In this document: positions 22,245 to 31,301 of the stretch, one piece after another
Position numbering within the stretch: position 1 is the stretch's first letter
Layout of the letters: every line of letters starts with the position of its first letter
Source: Streptomyces sp. SW4
GTDB lineage: Bacteria > Actinomycetota > Actinomycetes > Streptomycetales > Streptomycetaceae
Direction: 5' to 3'
Assembly: GCA_003248315.1 (NCBI GenBank)
Contig: QKWM01000004.1
Span: forward strand, 3,469,001 to 3,533,000
Length of the DNA stretch: 64,000 nucleotides
Translations under genes and position numbers: made by a program
The notes under the pieces: generated by a model
Database searches by the model: none
Told to the model about the DNA's origin: nothing
The model's input: the letters and a program-made list of their open reading frames with translations, nothing else

Positions 22245-23620
22245 CTCCGCGGTGGATCCCCGGCTTCGACCGGGGGGAGGAAACTCGGCTCCTGTGGAGC
22301 AGGGCAGGGAAAGGCGGCTCGGCGTCAGGGCGATGGGGCGTCTGCGGCCACCGAAAGACACCGGCCGCTCAAGCGGGAGCTGATTGAATGCGAAGTGTGA
22401 CGCAGCAGGTCAAACGGGCATTCAAGTACCGCTTCTACCCCACGGACGAGCAGGCGGCCGAGCTGTCGCGCACGTTCGGCTGCGTCCGCCTCGTGTACAA
22501 CAAGGCGCTGGAGGAGCGCACACGGGCCTGGTTCGGCGAGCAGCGTCGCATCTCCTACGCGCAGTCGTCCGCCGCGCTGACGGAGTGGAAGAAGACCGAG
22601 GAACTCGTCTTCCTCAGCGAGGTGTCCGCGGTTCCGCTCCAGCAGGCTCTGCGCCATCTTCAGACGGCGTTCTGGAACTTCTTCGCCAAGCGGGCGAAGT
22701 ACCCGCGCTACAAATCGCGGAAGAAGTCCCGCGCGTCGGCCGAGTACACCCGCAGCGCCTTCAAGTGGCGCGATGGGGAACTGACCTTGGCGAAGGTGGA
22801 CGGGCCGCTGGACATCCGCTGGTCCCGTCCGCTCCCGGAGGGGCGGAGCCGACCACGGTGACGGTGTGCCGCGACAGTTCGGGCCGCTGGTTCGTGTCCC
22901 TGCTGTGCGAGGACACCATGGCCACCGCGCCCGCCGGGAATGCGGCGGTCGGTCTGGACGCCGGGATCACGTCCCTGGTGACCCTGTCCACCGGGGAGAA
23001 GATCGCCAACCCGAAGCACGAGCGTCGCGACCGGGCCCGCCTGGCCCGATCGCAGCGTGAGCTGTCCCGCAAGGCGAAGGGCTCCGCGAACCGGGAGAAG
23101 GCCCGCCGCAAGGTTGCCCGGATCCACGCTCGGATCGCCGACCGGCGCAGGGATTTCCTCCACAAGCTCACCACTCGTCTCGTCCGTGAGAACCAAACGG
23201 TCGTGATCGAGGACCTGACCGTCCGCAACCTGCTGAAGAACGGCCGTCTCGCGCGTGCCATCACGGATGCGGCCTGGGCGGATCTCCGCACGATGCTGGA
23301 GTACAAGTGCGCCTGGTACGGGCGCGAACTCGTCGTGGTCGACCGCTGGTTCCCCAGCTCCAAGCTGTGTGGGAACTGTGGCACGGTCGCGGAGAGACTG
23401 CCGCTGAACGTCCGCGAGTGGACGTGTGACTGTGGCGCCGTACACGACCGCGACGTGAACGCGGCACGCAACATCCTGGCCGCCGGGCTGGCGGTGTCTG
23501 CCTGGGGAGACGGTGTAAGACCTCAACGGGAGTCCTCCCGGAAGGGGCGGTCGTCGGTGAAGCAGGAAACCCAGCGGGCGACCGCTGGAATCACCCGCCT
23601 CGGCGGGTGAGGAAGTCAAC
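22245..23620 (+). mobile_element. IS200/IS605-type element carrying only tnpB
   Basis: Limits are approximate. The left end has the hairpin CCCCGG/CCGGGG at 22258-22275. The right end has a 9-bp hairpin TCACCCGCC/GGCGGGTGA at 23591-23610 followed by GGAAGTCAAC. Subterminal hairpins and the lack of inverted terminal repeats or target duplication fit this family. No tnpA is present, so movement would need a transposase in trans. It lies between the end of the FAD oxidoreductase gene and the RBS of nirB, in the opposite orientation to that operon. Confidence 0.75.
22388..23610 (+). CDS. tnpB: TnpB, RNA-guided nuclease of IS605 type (one frame break)
   Basis: RuvC-type nuclease related to Cas12, which protects or re-homes its element by cutting at RNA-defined sites. 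The N-terminal domain begins QVKRAFKYRFYPTDEQAAEL, with VRLVYNKAL typical of OrfB. RuvC acidic residues are visible in GLDAGI, VIEDLTV and DRDVNAARN. The zinc finger is CGNCG with CDCG. The frame changes near nt 22845; about 407 aa after repair, full length. The catalytic residues are intact. The stop codon lies inside the right-end hairpin, as often seen when the guide RNA overlaps the gene end. Confidence 0.88.
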
Positions 23621-23640
23621 AGGAGCCTCCGTCGTTGGTG
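23480..23640 (+). ncRNA. Putative omega (reRNA) guide RNA of the tnpB element
   Basis: In characterised IS605 elements the guide RNA covers the tnpB 3' end and right end, and its guide is the flanking host sequence. The corresponding segment here ends with the hairpin at 23591-23610. The guide would be the antisense 3' end of the FAD oxidoreductase gene just after position 23620. This rests on element biology and position only; its ends are not determined. Confidence 0.3.
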
Positions 23641-24835
23641 AGCAGGTGGAGCAGGGGGCCGCCGTCGGACGGGAGCGGCTCTGCTCCCTCCCAGGCGCGG
23701 GCGAGCGCGCCGACGGTGCCGAGTTCGCCGACGAGGACCCCGCCGACCAGGCGGTCGTCGCGGACGACGACCTTGCGGTAGGTGCCGCGGGTGGCGTCGG
23801 CGAGCTGCACGACGTCGTCGCCGGGGCGGGGCTCGGTCTCGCCGAACGCGGCGAGGTCGAACGGGCTGTCCGGCCCGGTGAGGGTCAGCCGGGTCAGTGA
23901 ACGGGTGCCGGTGTAGCGGGCGCCGGAGTCGCCCGCGAGCAGTTCGGCGAGGACCCCGGCCTGTTCCAGCGCGGGCGCCGCCAGGCCGTACACCGTCCCC
24001 GCGTGCTGGGCGCAGTCGCCGAGGGCGCGCACGTGCGGGTCGGAGGTGCGCAGCTCGTCGTCGACCAGCACGCCCCGGTGCACGGCCAGGCCCGCCTCCC
24101 GGGCGAGGCCGACGCGCGGACGGACGCCGCAGGCGAGGACGACGAGGTCGGCGTCGAGGGCGTAGCCGTCGGCCATCTCCACCGAGCGCACCGCGCCGCC
24201 GACGCAGCGCACGTCCCGCACCCGGCACTCGGTGTGCACCTCCACGCCGAGGCCGGTCAGATGCCGGTGGACCAGCGCGGAGGCGGCGGGGTCGAGCTGG
24301 CGCTCCATGAGCCGCTCGGCCTGCTGGGCGAGGACCACCTGGGCGCCGCGCACGGCCAGCGCGCGGGCGGCGGACACCCCGAGCAGGCCGCCGCCGACGA
24401 CCACCGCCCGCACCCCCGGCCGTACCGCCTTGGACAGGGCCAGGCAGTCGTCCAGGGTGCGGAAGGCGTGCACGCCCTCGGGCAGCTCGTCGCCGGCGGT
24501 GAACAGGCCGCGCAGCGGCGGCAGCACCGGGTTGGAGCCGGTGGCCAGCACCAGCGTGTCGTAGGCGATCCGGGAGCCGTCGGCGCACCGCACCGTCCGC
24601 GCCGCCCGGTCGATGCCGGTGATCCGGCCGCGCCGCAGCCCGGCGGGCGCCGGCAGGGCGATGACGTCCGGGCCGTAGCGGCCGGCCAGCACCTCGGCGA
24701 GCAGCACCCGGTTGTAGGGGCGGTGTTCCTCGTCGCCGAACAGCAGCGCGGGGTGCCCAGCTCGCCGAGCCGGCGGGCGAGCGTCACGCCCGCCAGTCCG
24801 GCGCCGATCACCACCACACGCGAAGTCGAGGTCAT
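23616..24835 (-). CDS. FAD-dependent NAD(P)H oxidoreductase of the nitrite reductase operon (one frame break)
   Basis: Two-dinucleotide-fold flavoprotein resembling the N-terminal half of NirB. GAGLAGVTLARRLGEL near residue 10 binds FAD, ATGSNPVLPP is the second FAD motif, GGGLLGVSAARALAVRGAQV binds NAD(P)H, and LGDCAQH closes the FAD site. The frame changes near nt 24757; about 406 aa after repair. The stop codon TGA lies at the junction with the IS right end, so the original C-terminus may differ by a few residues. Likely electron-transfer partner for nitrate or nitrite reduction, first gene of the nirBD operon. Confidence 0.82.
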
Positions 24836-24858
24836 GGCGTCGAGCGTGCGGTGCGGGT

Positions 24859-24885
24859 GTTACCCGGCGGCATCGCACCTGTTTC
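24859..24885 (-). promoter_or_regulatory. Possible GlnR box upstream of the nir operon
   Basis: On the plus strand GTTAC and GTTTC begin 22 bp apart, which on the minus strand reads GAAAC-N17-GTAAC. GlnR boxes are pairs of GTNAC/GAAAC half-sites spaced by 6 bp, so 22 bp equals two repeats. The site is 24-50 bp upstream of the first gene. GlnR control of nirB is known in S. coelicolor; the exact site here is inferred. Confidence 0.4.
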
Positions 24886-24929
24886 CCGCACGGAACGCTG
24901 CCCTCAGCGGGGAGGGCGGCGGGTGTGAG

Positions 24930-25160
24930 GGGGCGGGGCGGGCCCGGCAGGCCCGGAAGGCGGGCCCTGCGGGCTCAGTGGCCGGGTCCTGCGGGCTCGG
25001 GAGGCGGGCCTTGCGGGCTCCGGAGACAGGCCTTGCGGGCTCAGGAGTCCGGCCCGGTGGGCTCAGTGGTCGGGCCCCGTGGGCTCAGTGGTCGGGCCCT
25101 GCGGGCTCAGGAGTCGGGCTCCGCGGGCTCGGAAGTCGGGCCCGGCAAGCTCAGAAGACC
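24930..25160. repeat. Degenerate GC tandem repeat upstream of the TauE gene
   Basis: About ten imperfect units of roughly 20-24 bp built on GGGCCYTGCGGGCTCAG fill most of the 372-bp gap between the divergent oxidoreductase and transporter genes. The open frames through them have repeat-like translations and are not genes. Confidence 0.8.
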
Positions 25161-25207
25161 CTCATCTCGATGGACGGCACATCCATCCGCTCCGTAGGGT
25201 CGCGATC

Positions 25208-25990
25208 ATGCCCGACATATCGCTGACCGCGCTCGCCCTGCTCTGCCTCGCGGCCCTCGCCGCCGGATGGATCGACGCCGTGGTCGGCGGCGGCGGGCTG
25301 CTGCTCCTGCCCGCGCTGCTGCTCGGCCTGCCCGCCGGCACCCCGGCCGCGCACGCGCTGGGCACCAACAAGGCGGTCGCCATCGTCGGCACCACGGGTG
25401 CGGCGGTGACGTACGCCCGCAAGGCGCCGGTGGACGTGGGCACCGCCGTCCGGATCGGGCTGGCGGCGCTGGCCGGGTCCTCGGGCGGGGCCTTCTTCGC
25501 CGCCGGGATGAGCACCGAGGTCCTCAAGCCGGTGATCATGGTGGTGCTGCTCGGGGTGGCGGCCTTCGTGATCCTGCGCCCCTCCTTCGGCACCGCCCCC
25601 GCCGCCGGGCCGGCCACCCGCCGGCAGAAGCTCGCCGCGATCGGCCTGGCCGGCATCGGCATCGGCTTCTACGACGGCCTCATCGGCCCCGGCACCGGAA
25701 CCTTCCTGGTCCTGGCGCTGACCGCGCTGCTCCACCTCGACCTGGTGACCGCGTCCGCCACGGCGAAGATCGTCAACTGCTGCACCAACGCCGGCGCCCT
25801 CGCCATGTTCGCCTGGCAGGGCGCGGTGCTGTGGCAACTGGGCGCGCTGATGGCCGTCTTCAACCTCGCGGGCGGCATGCTGGGGGCCCACACCGCCCTG
25901 AAGCGGGGCAGCGGGTTCGTCCGGGTCGTGCTGCTGACGGTGGTGTTCGCCCTGGTGGCGAACCTGGCGTACGAGCAGTGGCTGGCGTGA
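25208..25990 (+). CDS. TauE/SafE (TSUP) family membrane transporter
   Basis: Integral membrane protein of 260 aa, intact, with about eight hydrophobic segments. AGWIDAVVGGGGLLLLPALL near residue 15 and GFYDGLIGPGTGTFLVLA in the second half are the two family repeats. Members export sulfite, sulfonates or other small organosulfur anions. ATG 25208 was chosen because upstream in-frame sequence is minisatellite. No sulfur gene is adjacent, so the substrate is open. Confidence 0.85.
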   Translation: MPDISLTALALLCLAALAAGWIDAVVGGGGLLLLPALLLGLPAGTPAAHALGTNKAVAIVGTTGAAVTYARKAPVDVGTAVRIGLAALAGSSGGAFFAAGMSTEVLKPVIMVVLLGVAAFVILRPSFGTAPAAGPATRRQKLAAIGLAGIGIGFYDGLIGPGTGTFLVLALTALLHLDLVTASATAKIVNCCTNAGALAMFAWQGAVLWQLGALMAVFNLAGGMLGAHTALKRGSGFVRVVLLTVVFALVANLAYEQWLA

Positions 25991-26073
25991 GCGCGACGGC
26001 GGGCGGGGGTGCGGCCGGGGCCGGGCACGGCAGGGAGGGCACGGCAGGGGCCCGTCCCGTCGCCGGCCCGGGG

Positions 26074-26481
26074 TCAGCGGCCGTGCAGCCAGCTGCCGTG
26101 GTCGGCCTGGTCGACGAGGTCGTAGAGGCCGAGCGCGGCCGGCGCGACCACCAGCGCGAGCGTGCCCAGCCGCACCAGGGCCGGGGCGACCACCGTCGGC
26201 GCCTCGAACTGGCCGGTGACGGTGCGCCAGTCCCGCCACCGCCGGATGTCGCCGCTGCAGGCGGACCAGAAGAACAGGCCGATCAGCAGCAGCGCCCCGC
26301 CGCAGACCAGGCACAGCCCGCCGACGACGGCCAGGAACTCCTCCCGGTCGTGGTGGTCGCGGACGCACAGCGCCGCGACCGTCATCACGACCACGGCACC
26401 CAGCCCGAACAGCACCCCTCGCAGCAGCACGTCGCGCAGCCGCAGCCGGGGCAGCAGCACGCCCTCCTCGTCCCGTTCCAT
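26074..26481 (-). CDS. Small integral membrane protein, unknown function
   Basis: 135 aa with three clear hydrophobic segments (VLFGLGAVVVMTVAALCV, FLAVVGGLCLVCGGALLLIGLFF, and one near residue 110). Between the second and third is a basic, Trp-rich loop SGDIRRWRDWRTVTG. No domain recognised. It lies between the TauE gene (convergent) and the sortase gene (same strand, 67 bp upstream). Confidence 0.7.
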   Translation of the reverse strand: MERDEEGVLLPRLRLRDVLLRGVLFGLGAVVVMTVAALCVRDHHDREEFLAVVGGLCLVCGGALLLIGLFFWSACSGDIRRWRDWRTVTGQFEAPTVVAPALVRLGTLALVVAPAALGLYDLVDQADHGSWLHGR

Positions 26482-26548
26482 GCGGGCACCCTAGAACGCC
26501 CGGTCGAGCGGCTGCCGGCCAGGTGGCGGGGACGGCGGAACGCCGGGT

Positions 26549-27166
26549 TCAGCGGCTGCCGGTGAGGTGGGCGAAGACGACGACGTTGCCCTGGTAGCCG
26601 GTGGCCCGGGAGTAGCCGCCGCCGCAGGTGATCACGCGCAGCTCGGGCCGTCTCGCCGCCCGTAGACCTTCTCGTCGGGGAAGTCCCGTGCCGCGTACAC
26701 CTCGACCGCGTCCACGGTGAACACGGCGACGGAGCCGTCCCGCCGGTCCACCTCGATCCTGCTGCCCTTGCGCAGGGCGCCCAGCCGGTAGAAGACGGCG
26801 GGCCCTCGGCGTTGTCGACGTGCCCGGCGACGATCGCGGTGCCCCTCTCGCCGGGCGTGGTGCCGGCCTCGTACCAGCCGGCGAGGTTCGTGCGCTCGGC
26901 GGGCGGCACGTCGAGGCTGCCCGTCTTCGTCAGGCCCAGGCCGGTCAGCGGCGCGTCGACGCCGATCGCCGGGATGCGGATGCGGTCCGGTGGGGAGGGG
27001 CGAGCGCGGGCGCGGCGGGCGCCCTGAGCGCCTGCCCGGTGCGGGCCTCGGCGGCGGACGGCTGCGGCGGCGGGCCGGATCCGTCCCCGTGGCTCAGCAG
27101 CCACGCCCCGGAGCAGAGGGCGACCACGGTGACGGCCGCTATGGCGGTGTTGCCGACCCTGCGCAT
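26549..27166 (-). CDS. Class F sortase (three frame breaks)
   Basis: Membrane-anchored cysteine transpeptidase. The signal anchor is AIAAVTVVALCSGAWLL. A Pro/Ala linker leads to RIRIPAIGVDAPLTGLGL, the start of the sortase barrel. The catalytic His is in VAGHVD, the Cys in VITCGGG, and the Arg probably in YSRATGYQG. Frame breaks lie near nt 27000, 26800 and 26655; about 206 aa after repair. The secreted, membrane-tailed protein encoded just upstream on the same strand is the likely substrate or partner, a gene pair common in Streptomyces. Confidence 0.83.
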
Positions 27167-27276
27167 GACGACCCCTCTCCGATCGGGCTCCCCGGCCCCC
27201 TCCGGGCCGCGAGGGGCGTCGGACCCGGAGGGGTGGGGAAGTGCGGTACCGGCGGACGGACAGCGGAGGGTGCCCG

Positions 27277-27802
27277 TCAGATCCCGTCGCCTCTCGCCCG
27301 GCGATGCAGGAGCCAGGTACCGCCCGCGGCGGCGACGGCGAGAGCCGCCACGCCGGCCGCGGTCTGCACGGGGTCGGGGCCGAGTGCGCCGCCGACCCCC
27401 GTCTTGACGCTTCCTCTGGGGCTACCTGTCCGCGTGCGGACGTCAGCGTGACCACTAGGTCGCCCGCCACCTTCCGGCCGCCCTCGGCGCAGGTGGCGAC
27501 GATCTCGTACGTCCCGGCTGCGCGCCCGGCGGCACCCGGAACTGCCCGATCGACTCGCCCTCGTGGGTGCTCGGCGTCATGGTGAAGGCGCCGGCGCCGA
27601 CCGCGCTGGCGTCGCCCGCCGCCGTCCCCGCGTCGCCGCACGCCGTGGTGGTGACCGTCGCCCGGTCGCCGGGGACGACCGAGGACGGGTACACGTCCAG
27701 GCCGCCGGCTCCCGTGCCGTCGGCGTACGCGGGCGCGGCGACGAGGCCCGCGGCGGCGACGGCGAGAGCGGTACCGGACAGCAGGCGGGCGGTACGTCGC
27801 AT
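27277..27802 (-). CDS. Secreted C-terminally membrane-anchored protein, sortase partner (two frame breaks)
   Basis: Signal peptide MRRTARLLSGTALAVAAAGL...AYA, then a single extracellular beta-sandwich-like domain with two Cys (TACGD and ATCAEGGRK) likely forming a disulphide. The C-terminus reads VKTGVGGALGPDPVQT, a hydrophobic helix, and WLLHRRARGDGI. Frame breaks lie near nt 27517 and 27402; about 175 aa after repair. AAGGAG precedes ATG 27802. Proteins of this design sit next to class F sortases in many Streptomyces; whether the TG motif is cleaved is not shown. Confidence 0.72.
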
Positions 27803-28054
27803 CGATGCTCCTTGCGCTCTTCGGTGGCCCTGCCCTACCGAGGAAAGTCGCACCGCACCCGGCCCGCTTCCCGAGAGGACGCCGGGAATGAGGTGAACGG
27901 GTGGCGCGGGCGTCCCCGAGCCTCCGTGCGGCACGCCGTTTCGGCAGGTCACCGCGGTGCGGCGGGTGCCGGGCGGAAAGAACCCGAAGGGCCCACGGCG
28001 CGGGGGTGAACGGGTGACCGCCGGCCGTGGCAGGGCAGCGGAGACCACCGCTTG

Positions 28055-28074
28055 ACCTCAACAAAACTTGAGGT
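28055..28074 (+). promoter_or_regulatory. SoxR box within the flavin reductase promoter
   Basis: ACCTCAACAAAACTTGAGGT is a perfect 7-bp inverted repeat with a 6-bp centre and matches the E. coli soxS operator core in 15 of 18 positions. It lies between TTGACC (28052) and CAGGCT (28077), a 19-bp spacer typical of MerR-type activators. SoxR is known to control a reductase gene at the corresponding place in S. coelicolor (SCO2478, from memory). Confidence 0.85.
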
Positions 28075-28088
28075 ATCAGGCTGTCCGC

Positions 28089-28670
28089 ATGAACACCGAC
28101 ACCGCACCTCTCGACGTGACCCTGGTCATCGGCAGCAACCGCCACGGCCGCTTCGGCCCGTCGTCGCCGACTGGCTGCTGGAGCGCATGCACGCCCACGA
28201 GGACCTGGTGCCCCAGGTCGTGGACGTGGCCGGCATCGACCTGCCCATGTCCTTCGCGCGGGGCCCGGAGGCGGCCGCCGCGCTGGCCGGGGTCACCCCG
28301 AAACTGGCCGCCGCCGACGCGTTCGTCGTCCTCACCCCGAGTACAACCACTCCTTCCCGGCCGGGCTGAAGAACCTCATCGACTGGCACTACGCCGAGTG
28401 GCAGGCCAAGCCCGTCGGGCTCGTCTCGTACGGCGGCCTGGCCGGCGGCCTGCGTGCGAGCGAGCATCTGCGCCAGGTCTTCGCCGAACTCCACGCCGTC
28501 ACGGTCCGCGACACCGTTTCCTTCCACAACGCGGGCGCGTCCTTCGACGACGCGGGGCGCCTGCGCGACCCGGCCGGGCCGGACGCCGCGGCCAAGACGA
28601 TGCTGGACCAGCTGGTGTGGTGGGGCGGGCACTGCGGGACGCCAAGCGGCGGCACCCGTACGCCGCCTGA
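28089..28670 (+). CDS. NADPH-dependent FMN reductase, SoxR target (three frame breaks)
   Basis: Flavodoxin-fold reductase acting on flavins or quinones. DVTLVIGSNRHGRFG is the phosphate-binding N-terminus, and the PEYNHSFPAGLKNLIDW segment is the family marker; SYGGLAGGLRA follows. Frame breaks lie near nt 28160, 28345 and 28630; about 194 aa after repair. The -10-like CAGGCT ends 7 bp before ATG 28089 and no ribosome binding site is visible, so the mRNA is probably leaderless. The SoxR box implies induction by redox-cycling compounds such as pigmented antibiotics. Confidence 0.85.
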   Translation: MNTDTAPLDVTLVIGSNRHGRFGPSSPTGCWSACTPTRTWCPRSWTWPASTCPCPSRGARRRPPRWPGSPRNWPPPTRSSSSPRVQPLLPGRAEEPHRLALRRVAGQARRARLVRRPGRRPACERASAPGLRRTPRRHGPRHRFLPQRGRVLRRRGAPARPGRAGRRGQDDAGPAGVVGRALRDAKRRHPYAA

Positions 28671-28779
28671 CCGCCCGCCGAGCCCGCCCCGCCCCTCCCC
28701 GCAGCACGGCCGGCCCCGCGGCACGGCCGGCCGGCACCCCCGCGCCGCGAGGATGCCGGCCGGCCCCGGCCGCGCCCGG

Positions 28780-30422
28780 TCAGCCCACGTTCACCGCGCT
28801 CCAGGCCGCCGCCACCGCGCCGCGCTCCGCGCTGCCGGCGCCGTACAGGTCCTCGGCCGCCTTCAGCGTCGCCGTCCGGGCGCCCGCGTAGTCGGTGGAG
28901 GACGTCATGTAGACCGTCAGGGCCCGGTACCAGATCGCGCCCAGCTTCTCCTTGCCGATCCCGGTCACCGTGGAGCCGTCGCAGGTGGGCGAGGAGTGCC
29001 GCACGCCGCCCACGGTCTTCGTACCGCTGCCCTCGGCCAGCAGGTAGGCGAAGTGGTTGGCGACGCCGGAGGAGTAGTGGACGTCCAGGTCGCCCAGCGA
29101 GGTGCTCCAGCAGTCGGCCGAACTGCCGTCCCGGCTCGGCTCGTCCATGCGGCGCAGGGACTCCCGGCCGAAGCCCGCGCGGACCACCTTCTCGCCGATC
29201 AGCCAGTCACCGGGGTCGGCCGGGTTGGCGGCGTGGAACTCCACGAGGGTGCCGAAGATGTCGGACGTGGCCTCGTTCAGGCCGCCGGACTCGCCCGAGT
29301 AGGTCAGCGCCGCCGTCTTCGACGTCACGCCGTGCGTCATCTCGTGCCCGGCGACGTCCAGCGACACCAGCGGCCCGAAGGTCGTGCCGTCGCCGTCGCC
29401 GTACGTCATGCAGAAGCAGGTGTCGTCCCAGAAGGCGTTGTTGTACCGGGTCCCGTAGTGCACCCGGTTGTACGAGCCCTTGCCGTCGCCGGCGATGCCG
29501 CTGCGCCCGTGCACGTCCTCGTAGTAGTCCCAGGTGACGTCCGTGCCGTACTGCGCGTCCACCGCGGCCGAGGCGCGGTCGGACTCCGTGCCCGAGCCCC
29601 AGTGGTTGTCGGCGTCCGTGAACACAGTGGACGGGGCCCGGTTCAGGCAGATCGTCAGCACGCACAGGTCGGTGCGGTTCGCCGCGTCGCCGGTGTAGGT
29701 GCCGCCGCGCGTCGGGTCCTTCAGCTCGTACCCCGACCCCGACGGCGTCGTCGTGAGCGGCACCGTCCCGCCGTACAGCGACTTCCCGTCGCCCGACGCC
29801 GTCTCCAGGGCGTCCCAGGCGTCGATCCGGGCGCCCGTGCCCGCGTCGGTCAGCACCGTGCGGGCGACCGGGTTGCCGGCGGAGTCCAGCGCCACCGCGT
29901 GGGTGCGCCAGGCCAGCCGCGGAGCGCCGTGCAGCGCGTCGACGACCAGCTGCGGCTTGGCGGTCAGCCGCTTCAGCAGCTCGCCCGGGTGCGCGGCGCG
30001 CAGGAGGTTCGCGGCCAGGTCGGCGGCCTTGGGCGCCGCCACCTTCGGGGTGACGGTGGCCGGCGCCGGGGATCCCTCTGCCGCGCGGTCGGCGCCGCGG
30101 AAGGTGCCGTCGGGGGCCAGGTGGACCACGAAGTCGCCGCCGAGGACGGGCAGTCCGCGGTAGGTGCGGTCGTAGCGGACGTGCTGGGCGCCGTCGGGAT
30201 CGACGACGACGTCACGGACCTTCGTCCTCTGGCCGTCGGTCAGGCCCAGGCTCGCCCCGTGCTCCGCGAGGACGGCGGCCGCGTTCCGCACGGCCTCGGC
30301 GCGTCCGGGGCGGTCGGCCGCGTGCGCGGCGGGGGAGAGGGCGGCGACCAGGAGGGTCGCGGTGGTGGCGGCGAGGGCGACCGTGGCGGACGGGGACCTC
30401 GGGCATGCCGTATTCGGCTCAT
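28780..30422 (-). CDS. Secreted M4-family (thermolysin-like) metallopeptidase (one frame break)
   Basis: Extracellular zinc protease made as a pre-pro-enzyme. The start MSRIRHAR is in a different frame from the rest; one base near nt 30395 restores a signal peptide with ATVALAATTATLLVAAL. An FTP-like propeptide follows (LPVLGGDFVVH). The zinc site is VAGHEMTHGVT, with the third ligand in GGLNEATSD. The downstream catalytic His lies in DVHYSSGVANHFAYLL. About 547 aa, normal for the family. AGGAG precedes ATG 30422. Used for extracellular protein degradation. Confidence 0.92.
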
Positions 30423-30641
30423 CGCTCTCCTAGGGGGAGGCACCTGCGGCGCGGGTGGGGGGAGTCGGGGGTGACTCAGATTCAAGGGCCCGCCAACCAG
30501 CCATGTCCATGACGCTCAGGTGGAGATCATGAGGGGGATGGGCGAGGGAGGACGGGGAGCGGCGGGGACGACGTCGGAGCCCGGCGAGGGACGCCCCCCG
30601 GGGGCGGGGGCCGGGGACGGCACGGGCGCGCAGGGGCGACA

Positions 30642-31075
30642 ATGACGTCCGTGGAAGCAGCGCGCCTGCCGTTCTTCGTCTACGGCACCCTCCGCCCGGG
30701 CGGCCCCAACCACGCCCTCTTCCTGCGCGGGCGCGTCCGCGCCGAGGAACCGGCCGTCCTGGCCGGCGCCGTGTTGTACGAGGGACCCGGCTATCCCTAC
30801 GCCGTGGAGGATCCGGACGGCCGGGTGAAGGGGAGCTGGTCACCGCGGCGCCCGAGGCGTACCCCGCGCTGCTGGGTGCCCTGGACCGGCTGGAGGAGTA
30901 CGTCCCGGGCGACCCGCGCCGCCTCTACGACCGGGTGGCGCGGGACGTCGTCCGCGCCGCCGACGGCACGCCCGTCCGGGCCTGGGTGTACGTCGCCGCG
31001 CCCGCCGTCGCCGCCCGGCTGCGCCGGACCGGCCGGCGGATCGAGGGCGGCGAGTGGTGCCCCACCGGGGCCTAG
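30642..31075 (+). CDS. AIG2-like gamma-glutamylcyclotransferase-fold protein (one frame break)
   Basis: Small cytosolic protein. FFVYGTLRPGGPNH is the family nucleotide or substrate loop, and GYPYAVEDPDGRVKGEL leads to the likely catalytic Glu. LEEYVPGDPRRLYDRV and VRAWVYV are typical of the fold. The frame changes near nt 30833; about 144 aa after repair. Family members cyclise gamma-glutamyl amines; the substrate here is unknown. A GC minisatellite begins directly after the stop. Confidence 0.8.
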
Positions 31076-31275
31076 GAGGCGGGGTTCCGGGGCGCGAGGG
31101 CGGCCGGTAGGCAGGGGTTCCTGGGCCTGAGGGCGGCCGCGAGGCGGGGTTCAGGGGCCCGAGGGTGGCCGGGAGGCGGGGTTCCGGGCCCGAGGGCGGC
31201 CGGTGGGCAGGGGTCAGGGGTGCGAGGGCGGCCGGGAGGCAGGGGTTCGTGGCCGCGAGGGCGGCCGGGGCCGGG
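31076..31275. repeat. GC minisatellite of about 33 bp units
   Basis: Five to six imperfect copies built around GGGTTC, GGGGCNCGAGGGCGGCCG and GGAGGC fill the gap between the cyclotransferase stop and the end of nasA. It is non-coding and may contribute to termination between the convergent genes. Confidence 0.75.
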
Positions 31276-31301
31276 TGCCCGGGGCGCCGGCGCCTGCGGG
31301 G

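Noticed and set aside
22388..23610. TnpB as a Cas12-type CRISPR effector
   Set aside because: The size (about 407 aa), end hairpins and absence of an array or cas1/cas2 fit an IS605-type TnpB element instead.
24930..25160. CRISPR-like array
   Set aside because: Units are directly adjacent and degenerate, with no unique spacers and no cas genes nearby.
24925..25197. Open frames translating to Gly/Pro/Arg/Ala-rich repeats before the TauE gene
   Set aside because: They are minisatellite translations without start signals, and the repeats are imperfect in all frames.
30590..30630. G-rich run before the cyclotransferase gene as a G-quadruplex regulator
   Set aside because: Runs of G are expected in DNA this GC-rich, and run lengths are unreliable here. 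I have no further support.
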